Assembly: GCA_015711895.1 (NCBI GenBank)
Contig: JACVJH010000043.1
Location: 1-18,854 of the forward strand
Direction: 5' to 3'
From: Candidatus Solincola tengchongensis
GTDB lineage: Bacteria; Actinomycetota; Geothermincolia; Geothermincolales; RBG-13-55-18
Length of the DNA stretch: 18,854 nt
Shown: piece by piece, positions 1-8,565 of the stretch
Layout of the letters: every line of letters begins with the position of its first letter
Position numbering within the stretch: position 1 is the stretch's first letter
Translations under genes and position numbers: made by a program
Notes under the pieces: generated by a model
What the model was told of the DNA's origin: nothing
Databases searched by the model: none
What the model saw: only the letters and a program-made list of their open reading frames with translations

Positions 1-78
1 CGATGCGAGCTCGCCGGCCAGAGCCAGCAAGGGATGCAGGTGACCTCCTGTCCCTCCCCCGCATACGGCTATCCTCAC
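1..78 (-). CDS. murG: MurG N-terminus, UDP-GlcNAc:lipid I glycosyltransferase (cut by window edge)
   Basis: Only the first 26 codons are present; the gene leaves the window at base 1. It starts with GTG at 78 and reads MRIAVCGGGTGGHLHPLLAL followed by AGELAS. This contains the glycine-rich GGGTGGH loop that is the N-terminal hallmark of MurG. MurG adds GlcNAc from UDP-GlcNAc to lipid I on the inner face of the membrane to give lipid II. A purine-rich GAGGAGGAG stretch ends about 5 nt before the start and serves as the ribosome binding site. Position directly after ftsW is the classic dcw order. A TGA in a third frame overlaps the start as GTGA, and that is where the corrected ftsW would end. 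Identification rests on the motif and context and is firm despite the short length. Confidence 0.9.
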   Translation of the reverse strand, partial: MRIAVCGGGTGGHLHPLLALAGELAS

Positions 79-1363
79 GGCTGCTCCTCCTCTTCGACCC
101 GGCGGCTCGCTTCCCGCCCCAGCGGGAGACGCTTAAGAGTATACCGGTCATGCACAGGCTTATCACCAGGGAGGACCCGCCGTAACTGAAGAAGGGCAGG
201 GTGACCCCGGTTATGGGGAGCACACCCGTGGCGGCTCCCATGTTCACCACGGCCTGCGTTCCCATCACGCAGACGATCCCCGCCGCCAGCATCCTGCCGG
301 ACCGGTCCGGTGTCCGGCGGGCTATCCTCAGGCCCAGGTAGACGAAGAGGGAGAGGAGGAGCACCACGGTCAGGGTGCCCGCCAACCCCAACTCCTCGCC
401 GATGATGGAGAATATGAAATCGGTATGGGCATTAGGAAGGTAGAAGAACTTCTGCCGGCTCATCCCCAGCCCCAGCCCGGTAAGCCGCCCTGAACCAAGG
501 GCCAGCATGGACTGGATGACGTGAAAGCCGCCCTCCCTGGGCGCGCTCCAGGGATCCAGAAAGGCCAGGAAACGCGCCCTCCGGTAAGGGGAGACGACGA
601 TGAACAGCAGGGTGAGGCCCATGCCGCTCAAGGCCAGGGAGAGCACCTTTCTCAGGGGCGCGCCGGACAGGTAGAGGACCACGAAGGCTGAAAGGGCAAC
701 GATGAGCATGCTCCCCAGGTCGGGCTCCATGATGATGAGCAGGGAGGCCAGGCCGGTGACCACCAGCACCGGCACCGCTATCTCCTTCCAGGACTCCGGC
801 CTCTCGTTGCGTCTCCCGTAATGATACACGGCAAAGAGGAGCAGAGAGAGCTTGGTCAGCTCGGAGGGTTGTATGACCAGAGGTCCGAAGTTAAGGGAAC
901 GGCGAGATCCGTAGACCAGGTCCCCGAAAAGGAGCACGGCCACCAATCCCACCAGGGAAAGGGAGAGGAGAAGGGGCGAGAGCTGCACGAGGCGTCGGTA
1001 GTCCATCCTCGCCAGCACCGCCAGGGCCGCCAGGCCCGCCGTGAACCACAGGGCCTGGCGGAGGAGGAAATAATAGCTTGAGCCGTAGCGCTCGAGGGCC
1101 GCGCCGGAGCTGGCGGAGAAGATCATCACCATGCCGTAGAGGCACATGAGCAGCACTGCGGCCAGCAGGGTGTACGCCGTGCCGTTCAAACGGGCCGGGG
1201 CGGCCCGCAGGTCTTCTCCCTCCCTCAGGGGTAGCACACGCACCTTTGCCTTCGCGTCATGCCCTCGGGAAGTCGGAATCCGCCCGCCTACCGTCCTATT
1301 GTTCCCGCTGCCCCTTCGGGACGCCGGACGGCCGGTCCTTCTTCCAGCGCGCCTATCCTCCAA
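75..1363 (-). CDS. ftsW: FtsW, SEDS-family septal peptidoglycan glycosyltransferase (3' frame disrupted)
   Basis: A polytopic SEDS protein that polymerises lipid II at the septum with its partner class B PBP. Visible family motifs are FSASS in the first membrane segment, QPSELTKL, GRLTGLGLGMSRQKFFYLP followed by AHTDFIFSIIGEELG, and GVLPITGVTLPFFSYGGSS near the end. The preferred start is TTG at 1363, with GGGGAG 5 nt upstream; it overlaps the murD stop by 11 nt and gives a long basic cytoplasmic tail of about 60 residues. GTG at 1243 or 1237 are shorter alternatives. As read, the frame has no stop and runs through the start of murG to the window edge. One added base in the G-run at 117-120 would make it end at TGA 75-77 with an acidic tail, REASRRVEEEEQP, forming a GTGA overlap with murG. 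I take 75 as the intended end. Confidence 0.88.
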
Positions 1364-2792
1364 TGCCTCTCCCCGTGTACTCGTTTACCAATCTCTGGAA
1401 GTGGTCTCCACGCTCCCGGTAATCGCGGTAGCGGTCGAAGGAAGCGCAGGCCGGGCTGAACACCACCACGTCCCCGGCCCTCACCCTCCTGGGGAGGTCC
1501 TCGAAAACCTCCTCCAGCCCCGGAAGCACCCTCCGGGGCACGGCGGGGGCTTCCTCCCGCAACGCGGCCTCTATCTCCTCCGCCGCCTCTCCTATGAGGT
1601 ACACCATACGCACGCCTCCCCGTTCGTTCCTCCCGGCTATCTCCGCCGCCAGTTCCCGGAAGGGAAGCCCCTTGTTGCGCCCCCCGAGGATGAGCACCAT
1701 AGGCCCCGGGAATGCGCTCAGGGCGCGCAGGGAGGCGTGGGGGTTGGTGGCCTTGGAATCGTCGTAGAAGGACACGCCGTCGCGCTCCCCCACCCACTGG
1801 AGGCGGTGCGGGAGGCCCCGGTATCCCCGCAGGGCATCCCGTACCGCTTCCGGTGTCGCTCCCATGAGGAGCGATGCGGCGGTGGCCGCCAGGGCGTTCT
1901 CCAGGTTGTGCTCGCCGGGCAGGGCCAGCTCCCCCACCCCCATGACCTCCACGGTCCGGCCGCTCTCCGGGTCGCGGAAACGAATGGTCTCCCCTTCCCG
2001 CCAGACGCATGCCTCCTCGGCCTCCCGGCGGCTGAAGAAGCACTTTCCGGCGGGGGCCGCCCTCGACGCCTCCACGCACAAGGGGTCGTCGAGGTTGACG
2101 ACCGCCTGGTCCCCCGGGCCCTGGTTCATCCAGATGCGGCCCTTGGCCTCCACGTATTCGCCCAGGTCGGAGTGCCAGTCGTAATGGTCATGGGACACGT
2201 TCAGCAGCACGGCAACGCGCGGCCTGAACTCCTGAACGGAAAAGAGCTGAAAGCTGGAGACCTCCACCACCAGGGGATCGCCGGGCCCCATATCCTCGAC
2301 GGCGGAGACCATGGGGTAACCGATGTTCCCCACGGCCCTGGCCCGCATGCCCGCTCTCTTCAGGATGGCCTCGATCATGCTCACCGTGGTGGTCTTGCCG
2401 TTGGTCCCGGTGACCGCCACCACCGGGCCGCGGGCGTACCTCCAGGCCAGCTCTATCTCGCTCCATACGGGTATCCCCCGCGCCTCCGCCTCCCGGAGGA
2501 GGGGAAGCCGTGAACGCACGCCCGGGCTCACCACCACCAGTTCCACGCCCCGCAGCACCTCCTCCCGGTGATGCCCGAGCACCACCTCGGCGCCCCTCTC
2601 GGAGAAGGGGCGCGCCGCTTCTCGTATCTCCTCGGAATCCGAGAGGTCGTTGATGCGCACCTCATGTCCCTCGCGGAGGAGCTTGTCCGCAGCGGCGCGT
2701 CCGGAGACGCCCAGGCCGATCACCAGTACCTTCTCGGCCCTCACCGCCGACGCTCCTCGCGCCGCTCGCATGCCCTCGTCCGTCGGCTCCAT
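1353..2792 (-). CDS. murD: MurD, UDP-MurNAc-L-alanine:D-glutamate ligase
   Basis: Cytoplasmic ATP-dependent Mur ligase that adds D-glutamate to UDP-MurNAc-L-Ala. From ATG 2792 the product is 479 residues, close to the family's usual 440-480. An N-terminal Rossmann-like domain begins with VLVIGLGVSG (about 22-31) and includes VVSPGV (about 87-92). The central ATPase domain has the P-loop VTGTNGKTTT (about 117-126) and SHDHYDWH. The C-terminal domain has GEHNLENALA, FYDDSKATNPHA, LILGGRNKG and SPACASFDRY with RGDHF. SATN/SKATNP plus SPACASFD are specific to MurD. GTG at 2798 is 4 nt after a GGAGG element, while ATG 2792 is 10 nt after it, so the start is uncertain by two codons. It lies 26 nt after mraY and overlaps ftsW. 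Confidence 0.95.
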   Translation of the reverse strand: MEPTDEGMRAARGASAVRAEKVLVIGLGVSGRAAADKLLREGHEVRINDLSDSEEIREAARPFSERGAEVVLGHHREEVLRGVELVVVSPGVRSRLPLLREAEARGIPVWSEIELAWRYARGPVVAVTGTNGKTTTVSMIEAILKRAGMRARAVGNIGYPMVSAVEDMGPGDPLVVEVSSFQLFSVQEFRPRVAVLLNVSHDHYDWHSDLGEYVEAKGRIWMNQGPGDQAVVNLDDPLCVEASRAAPAGKCFFSRREAEEACVWREGETIRFRDPESGRTVEVMGVGELALPGEHNLENALAATAASLLMGATPEAVRDALRGYRGLPHRLQWVGERDGVSFYDDSKATNPHASLRALSAFPGPMVLILGGRNKGLPFRELAAEIAGRNERGGVRMVYLIGEAAEEIEAALREEAPAVPRRVLPGLEEVFEDLPRRVRAGDVVVFSPACASFDRYRDYRERGDHFQRLVNEYTGRGIGG

Positions 2793-2818
2793 TTTCACGA
2801 ATCCTCCGATCAAGAAGG

Positions 2819-3838
2819 CTACTTGCCTCCCACATAATTGATGTAGAAAAGCAGGAAGCCGATACCTACACAGAACCCGGCCACGATCCACAGCCGGATG
2901 AGGGTGGTCACCTCCGACCATCCCTTGAGCTCGAAGTGATGGTGCAGTGGAGCCATGCGGAAGACCCTCCTGCGGGTGGCCTTGAACACCGCCACCTGAA
3001 TGACCACCGAGGCGGCTTCCATGACGTACAGCCCGCCCAGCACCAGGAGGAGGAGTTCCGTCTTGGAGAGCATGGCCACGGTGGCCAGGCTCCCGCCCAG
3101 GGCAAGGGAGCCGACGTCCCCCATGAAGATCTTGGCCGGCGGAGCGTTCCACCACAGGAATCCTACACAACTACCCATCATGGCTCCGGCGAAGATGGCG
3201 ATGTCCAGAGAGCCCTTTACGTGCGGGTAGAGGAACTGGTGGTTGCGGAACTGGATGAAGGCGATGAGCACGTAGGCGGTCATCACCAGGATGGTGACCC
3301 CCGAGGCCAGCCCGTCCAGCCCGTCGGTGAGGTTCACGGCGTTGGAAAACCCTATGATCATCAGGTAGACCAGCAGGAAATAGAAAGGCCCCAGGTCACA
3401 GAGCACGGAATCGCTACGGAAAAAGTAGAGCTTGGTGTCCACTCCGAAATGGTTGGTGGCCAGGTAGGCAAGGGCCACGGACAGAAGGAGCTGCCAGAAG
3501 AGCTTCTGGCGGGCTTTCAGCCCCAGCGAGCGGGCGTAATGCAGTTTGGTGTAGTCGTCGGCGAAACCCAGCAACCCGCAACCCAGCAGGGCCAGGCCCA
3601 GGGCGAACCCGGTTCCCGAGGTCAAACGGACGGCCATGACCAGAAACCCCACCAGGGTGGAGACGACGATGAGCACGCCGCCCATGGTGGGCGTGCCCTC
3701 CTTGGCCAGGTGGGCCTTCGGGCCGTCCTCCCTTATGTACTGTCCAATGCCTCTCCTGCGCAGCCAGCCGATGAACAGGGGCATGCCGAATATGCATACC
3801 ACCAGGCTCATCAGCAGCGCTCCCATGACCCGGTACAA
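2819..3838 (-). CDS. mraY: MraY, phospho-MurNAc-pentapeptide translocase (lipid I synthase)
   Basis: Integral membrane enzyme that transfers phospho-MurNAc-pentapeptide from UDP to undecaprenyl phosphate. It is 339 residues with about ten hydrophobic segments, the normal size. Diagnostic motifs are DGPKAHLAKEGTPTMGG (38-54), the Mg-binding FADDYTK (92-98), NAVNLTDGLDGLASG (166-180), FMGDVGSLALGG (238-249) and PLHHHFELKGW (297-307). Catalytic or metal-binding residues include D94, D95, D172 and D241. The start chosen is TTG at 3838, 5 nt after a GGTAGG element; ATG at 3826 is the alternative but has no comparable ribosome binding site. It is separated from murF by 86 nt, the widest gap inside the mur part of the cluster apart from the ftsL-ftsI spacing. 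I see nothing missing in the protein. Confidence 0.96.
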   Translation of the reverse strand: MYRVMGALLMSLVVCIFGMPLFIGWLRRRGIGQYIREDGPKAHLAKEGTPTMGGVLIVVSTLVGFLVMAVRLTSGTGFALGLALLGCGLLGFADDYTKLHYARSLGLKARQKLFWQLLLSVALAYLATNHFGVDTKLYFFRSDSVLCDLGPFYFLLVYLMIIGFSNAVNLTDGLDGLASGVTILVMTAYVLIAFIQFRNHQFLYPHVKGSLDIAIFAGAMMGSCVGFLWWNAPPAKIFMGDVGSLALGGSLATVAMLSKTELLLLVLGGLYVMEAASVVIQVAVFKATRRRVFRMAPLHHHFELKGWSEVTTLIRLWIVAGFCVGIGFLLFYINYVGGK

Positions 3839-3906
3839 AGGAGCCTACCTTTCCGCCTCTCGCGTCGCCGCGCGGTACCCGCGTCTCCCTCCGCGGTTCA
3901 GCGAGT

Positions 3907-3936
3907 ATATTAACCCTTCGCGCCTCAGGCCACCAA
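3907..3936 (-). promoter_or_regulatory. Possible internal promoter ahead of mraY
   Basis: The minus strand has TTGGTG (3936-3931), an 18-nt spacer and TAATAT (3912-3907). It lies across the murF stop and the 86-nt murF-mraY gap, in one of the few AT-rich stretches of this GC-rich region. A short hairpin, CGCGG-GTA-CCGCG, follows in the gap. The -35 match is weak. This would give mraY, murD, ftsW and murG their own transcription start, but it rests on consensus matching only. Confidence 0.25.
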
Positions 3937-5325
3937 ATCCACGAGCCTCTCCAGGCCCAGGAAGCGCGACCCCTTGATGAGTACCACGTCTCCCGGCTCG
4001 ATGATGGCCCGCAGTATCTCCGCCGCCCGGTCAACGCGCTCCACGGAGAAGACGCTGCCGCGCGGCAGGCCCTTCTCCCTCGCCGCCTGGGCGATCTTCC
4101 GAGCCTTGCGGCCCACGGTGATGAGGATGTCCGCTCCGTACTCCACGGCCATCCTTCCCACCTCCAGGTGGGCCCTGTCCGAGACGGGGCCCAGCTCGGC
4201 CATGTCGCCCAGAACGGCGATGGCCCTCTTCCCCTTGGCCAGGTCCCCCAGGGCCATGAGCGCCGAGCGCATGGAGACGGGGTTTGCGTTGTAGGCGTCG
4301 TTGATGATGGTGATCTGGTCAGGTCTGGTAATCATTTCCATCCTCCATCCCGTCACCTTCGCCTCCTGCAATCCCTCGACTATCCCTTCCACCGAGATCC
4401 CGAGGATCTCCCCCACCGCCGCGGCCGCCAAGGCGTTCTCCACGTTATGGCGGCCGGGCAGAGGCAACCTCACCTCGCACTTACCACCTCCTTTCAGCCG
4501 CAGGAGGAACTCCGCCCTCCCCCGGTCGTCCACGCTGATCCTTTCCGCCCGCACCTCCGCCCCTTTCCCGGTCCCGAAGCGCACCACGGCACATGGGGCC
4601 AGCTTGCGTAGGAAGGGCGCGAACTCGTCGTCGGCGTTGAGTACCGCCGTCCCGTCCGGGGGAAGGGCCTGCAGCAGCTCGCCCTTGGACTCCGCCAGCC
4701 TTTCGCGGGTGCGGAACCAGCGGAGGTGGGCATAGCCGATGTTGGTCACCACGCCGATCCTGGGGCGGGAAAAAGCGCACAGCTCCCTTATGTGGCCCCT
4801 CCCCCTGGCCCCCATCTCCAACACCAGGAACCTGGTCTTCGGGCCCGCCCTCAGGATGGTGAGGGGCACGCCGATCTCGTTGTTGTAGCTGCCCGTCGGG
4901 GAGACGACCTCTCCCGCCCTGGCGAGGACCGATGCCGTGAAGTCCTTGGTGATCGTCTTGCCGGTGGAGCCGGTGATGCCCACCACCACACAGCCCAGCA
5001 TCCCCCGCTGACTTCCCGCCAGCCTGGCCAGCGCGCTCAGGGTGTTCCTCACCCGCAACACGGCAGCGCCAACTGCCTCCGCGGACCTCAATATCCCCGG
5101 GTCGGCCCTGGAGACCACGAGCGCCGCCGCCCCCTTTTCCAGTGCCTGATGGAGGAAGTCATGGGCGTCGTGCCTCTCGCCCCGGAGGGCGAAGAAGAGC
5201 TCGCCCTTCCTCAGGGTCCTGGTGTCCGTGGATACCCGTGATATGCGGCGGCTCCTTCCGTCGCCGCGGCACAGGACCTCCGCTCTCACGGCCTTCGCTA
5301 TCTCCTCCACGGTCACGGGTATCAT
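3925..5325 (-). CDS. murF: MurF, UDP-MurNAc-tripeptide:D-Ala-D-Ala ligase
   Basis: Cytoplasmic ATP-dependent ligase that adds D-Ala-D-Ala to UDP-MurNAc-tripeptide, completing the pentapeptide. It has 466 residues, normal for the family. The N-terminal domain shows STDTRTLRKGELFFALRGER. The ATPase domain has the P-loop GITGSTGKT (116-124), SPTGSYNNEIGVPLT, EMGARGRGHI and the lysine-bearing ERLAESKGELL. The C-terminal domain has RHNVENALAA, NDAYNANPVSMRSAL, LGDMAELG and a closing GDVVLIKGSRFLGLERLV. The ATG at 5325 overlaps the TGA of the corrected murE frame as ATGA, which supports this start and implies translational coupling. Because of the frame break in murE, the uncorrected sequence reads murE and murF as one 949-codon frame in which this methionine is residue 484. 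Confidence 0.94.
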   Translation of the reverse strand: MIPVTVEEIAKAVRAEVLCRGDGRSRRISRVSTDTRTLRKGELFFALRGERHDAHDFLHQALEKGAAALVVSRADPGILRSAEAVGAAVLRVRNTLSALARLAGSQRGMLGCVVVGITGSTGKTITKDFTASVLARAGEVVSPTGSYNNEIGVPLTILRAGPKTRFLVLEMGARGRGHIRELCAFSRPRIGVVTNIGYAHLRWFRTRERLAESKGELLQALPPDGTAVLNADDEFAPFLRKLAPCAVVRFGTGKGAEVRAERISVDDRGRAEFLLRLKGGGKCEVRLPLPGRHNVENALAAAAVGEILGISVEGIVEGLQEAKVTGWRMEMITRPDQITIINDAYNANPVSMRSALMALGDLAKGKRAIAVLGDMAELGPVSDRAHLEVGRMAVEYGADILITVGRKARKIAQAAREKGLPRGSVFSVERVDRAAEILRAIIEPGDVVLIKGSRFLGLERLVDLVA

Positions 5326-6774
5326 CCTTTTCCCATCCTCCTCCGTATGGCCTTCTTTGCTTCCTCCACGTCGTCGAAGGGGACCACGCGGTCGGCGAAG
5401 ATCTGCCCCCGCTCGTGCCCCTTCCCGGCTATGACCACTATATCCCCGCTCCCGGCTTCGCCGACGGCCGCCCTCCCCCGCACGGCGTGCTCCCTCCTCT
5501 ATCTCCTCGATGATGGCCAGGGGGTCCTCGCTACGGGGGTTGTCGGAGGTTATGACCGCCAGGTCCGCCAGGCGGACGGCTATCTCCCCCATGAGGGGAC
5601 GCTTGCCCCGGTCGCGGTCCCCGCCGCAGCCGAAGACCACGATGAGCCTGCCGTGGCTTATGGACCGAGCCGCTTCCAGCACCCGCCGCAGGGAATCCGG
5701 GGTATGGGCGTAGTCCACCAGCACTGCGAAATCCTGCCCCTCCTCCACGGCTTGGAAGCGCCCGGGGACCCCGGGATGGGAGAGGATGCCCTCCAGGCTG
5801 GTGGAGGAGTCCAGGCCGAGCAGGATGCAGGCGGCCAGGGCGGCCAGGATGTTGTGGAGGTTGAAGGTCCCGGTAAGCGCCGTCTCTCCTTCCGCCTCCC
5901 AGTCCCCGTAGCTCACCAGAACCCGGGACGACTTCAAGCCCGCCTCCAGTAGCCGGCCGCGCAGGAGCGCGTCTTCTCCTGTCCCGAAGGTCAGCACCTC
6001 CCCCTCCAAGCCGGCGGCGAGACGCCGCCCGTAGGCATCGTCCACGTTCACCGCCGCCGCCTTTGCCCCCAGGCCGCCCTCCCTCCGGGAAAGGAAGAGT
6101 CTCTCCTTCGTCCTGTAATAATCTTCCATGCGGTGGTGGAAATCCAGGTGGTCCTGGCTGAGGTTCGTGAAGACGGCCACCCGGAACTCGCAGCCGTCCA
6201 CCCGGCGCAGGGCCAAGGCGTGGGAGGATACCTCCATGGCCACCACGCCGCACCCCGCGTCCACCATCTCCGAGAGGATGCGCTGCAGGTCCGCCGATTC
6301 CGGTGTGGTACGGTCCACGGGCAATTCCCGGCCCGCAACCCGGTAGGTCACCGTGCCGATCAAACCCGACCTCATCCCGCAGCGCGAGGCCGCGGCCTCG
6401 ACCAGATGAGTGGTGGTGGTCTTGCCGTTGGTCCCGGTGACTCCCACCAGGGCCAGTTTTCCGCTGGGATGTCCCCAGAAACGATCGCTAAGGAGAGCCA
6501 TGGCCAGGCGGGTGTCCACGGCGCGCACCAGAGCCCTCTCCGGGGGCAACGGGAAGGGCACCTCACGGCCTTCCTCCACAACCAGCCCTGCGGCACCCCT
6601 GTCCACCGCCTCCCGGAGGTAGAGATGGCCGTCGGTACGGAACCCGGGCACGGCAACGAAGAGGTCCCCCGGCTTCACGCGGGCGGAATGATAGGCGATA
6701 CCCCTGACTTCGGGGTCGCCCCCTCCCGAGAACCGCAAGCCCTCAAGGCCTTCCAGGAGCGCGGAAAGTCTCAT
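5322..6774 (-). CDS. murE: MurE, UDP-MurNAc-dipeptide:meso-diaminopimelate ligase (frame disrupted near 3' end)
   Basis: Cytoplasmic Mur ligase adding the third stem residue. Motifs are STD-like YHSARVKPGDLFVAVPG, P-loop VTGTNGKTTTT (112-122), TTPESADLQ, EVSSHALALRRVDG, TNLSQDHLDFH followed by the EDYYRTKERLF lysine motif, FNLHNILAA and VDYAHTPDSL. DNPRSEDP is the signature for meso-diaminopimelate selectivity. The start, ATG 6774, overlaps the ftsI stop as ATGA. After about 5480 the frame changes: the expected GDIVVIAGKGHERGQ ending is present in the +1 frame and finishes with RRRMGKG and TGA at 5322-5324, overlapping the murF start. The stretch between DNPR and GKGHE is also about 11 residues shorter than in E. 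coli MurE. Uncorrected, the frame reads straight into murF through an arginine-rich junk linker. Confidence 0.9.
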
Positions 6775-8467
6775 TCCGGCACCACCCTGTCGCTGGTGTT
6801 ACGCTTCTCCTGGCTGGGAGTGATTTCCAGATGCTGCAGGGCGAACTCCATGACCTTCGAAAAACAGGGGGCAGCGGTCAGACCCCCGTATATCTGCACC
6901 GGCTCGTCGATGGTTATCACCGCCACCAGGCGGGGGTCCTCCGCCGGAGCGAATCCGGCGAAACTGGCGATGTAGGCCTCCCGATAGCCCCCCTTGGGGT
7001 CCGGCTTCATGGCCGTCCCCGTCTTCCCTCCGCAGTTGTAAAGGGCGTACCTATTCTCACCACCTCTTCCAGGATATGGCGCAGTGAGGCGGCGGTATTC
7101 CCGGAGATCACCCTTTCCCCCTCCGCCGTCTCGTACTCCTCCCGGCTGCCGTCGGGATGGATGATGCGGCGGAGGAAATGCGGCCGCACCGACCTGCCGC
7201 CGTTGGCCACCATGGACATCACCGCCGCCAGCTGGAGCGGGGTGACGGTCACGCCCTGACCGATGGCCGTGGTGGGAAGGGTGGTGGCCGTCCAGGCAGC
7301 GGGGTCCGGTATCTTTCCCGCGACCTCGCCGGGGAAATCAACCCCGGTAAGGGTTCCCAGTCCGCACCGTCGAAGGTATTCGGCCATGGCCTCCTTCCCC
7401 AGGCTCATGGCCGTCTTGATGGTGCCCAGGTTGGAGGAATGGGCGATCACCTCGGTGAAGGTGATGTCGCTCCTGGGCATGGGGTGGTCGTCCTTGAACT
7501 CGTACTTACCCACCTGGATGGAGGGCGGGATGTGGATCACCGAGCCCGGCGAGACGACCTGTTCCTCGAGAGCGGCCATAGCCGTGATCACCTTGAGCAC
7601 CGAACCGGGCTCAAAGGCGTCCGTGACGGCACGGTTCCGTGCCAGGGCGGGATCCGTCTCCGGATAGGCGTTGACGTCGAAATGCGGGTAGGAGGCCATG
7701 GCCAGTATTTCCCCCGTACGGCAGTCCATCACCAGGCCTGTCGCGCCTTTGGCGCCGCTGCCCTCCACGGACAGCTTCAACTGCTCCTGAAGTTTGAACT
7801 GGATCTCGGAATCGATGCTCAGCTGGATGTCGCAACCGTCCACGGGCCTCTTGATCACCCTGGTCACGCCGGGTATGGGATCACCTTTGGGATCCACCTC
7901 CATCTCCGCCTGGCCCTCCTCGCCGGCCAGGACCTCCTCGTACTGGAGCTCAAGCCCGGCCAGGCCAACGTTGTCCGTTCCCACGTAGCCCAGCACCTGG
8001 CATGCCAGCTCCCTGCGGGGGTAGAACCTCTTGCTCTCTTTCTCCAGGCCTATGCCCTGGATGCCCATGGCCTCCACCCTTTCCGCCGTGTCCGGGTCCA
8101 CCTTCCTCGCCAGGTATACGAAACCGGAGCCGGACCGGAGCTTCTCCTCTATCTCCTGTCGTGGTCTCCCGAGCGCCAGGGAGAGCTCGGCGGCCGCGGC
8201 GCCGGCATCCTTCACCAGGTAGGGAATGGCATAGATGGAATAAGCTTCCTGGCTTATGGCCAGCACCTCACCGTCGCGGTCGAGGATGCAGCCGCGGCGA
8301 GGTTTGAGGTCGGCCAGCTGCTGTCTCTGTTCCCTCGCCAGCGCTTCGTAACGGTCGGCCTTGAAAACCTGGAGATAAACAAGACGGTAGGCGATGAGGC
8401 CGAAGGCGGCCAGCAGGAGCAGGGTTGCCAAGTTTATCCTGGCATCCCTGTTTTTTCCTTTCGACAC
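6771..8467 (-). CDS. ftsI: Class B penicillin-binding protein (FtsI/PBP2x type), septal transpeptidase, with a frame break before KTGTA
   Basis: Single-pass membrane transpeptidase that crosslinks septal peptidoglycan with FtsW. The preferred start is GTG 8467, with a near-perfect AAGGAGG 5 nt upstream; ATG 8527 adds 20 residues but lacks a well-placed site. Counting from that ATG, a membrane anchor spans about 31-54, the dimerisation domain has RGCILDRDGEVLA (78-90), and the transpeptidase domain has FEPGSVLK (catalytic S309, K312) and AHSSNLGT (S364-S365-N366). The frame then stops at 7007-7009 after VVRIGTPFTT. The third catalytic motif, YNCGGKTGTAMKPDPKGGYR, is in the next frame, followed by SFAGFAPA and a normal ending RVVPE at 6771. 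The break lies at about 7040-7070. There is no PASTA domain. The stop overlaps the murE start. Confidence 0.9.
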
Positions 8468-8565
8468 CTCGTCCTCCTTGGATGCCCCGAGCCGTGATGC
8501 CAAGCGGCTCAAAGTAGGTTTCGCCATTCGGCGCGTTCAACCCTTTAAGCTCGCACTGCTTCCGG

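Noticed and set aside
1146..2513. 455-codon plus-strand frame opposite ftsW and murD
   Set aside because: It lies antisense to clear MurD motifs; its product is Pro/Gly/Arg/His-rich with no recognisable domain, as expected for the complement of GC-rich coding DNA.
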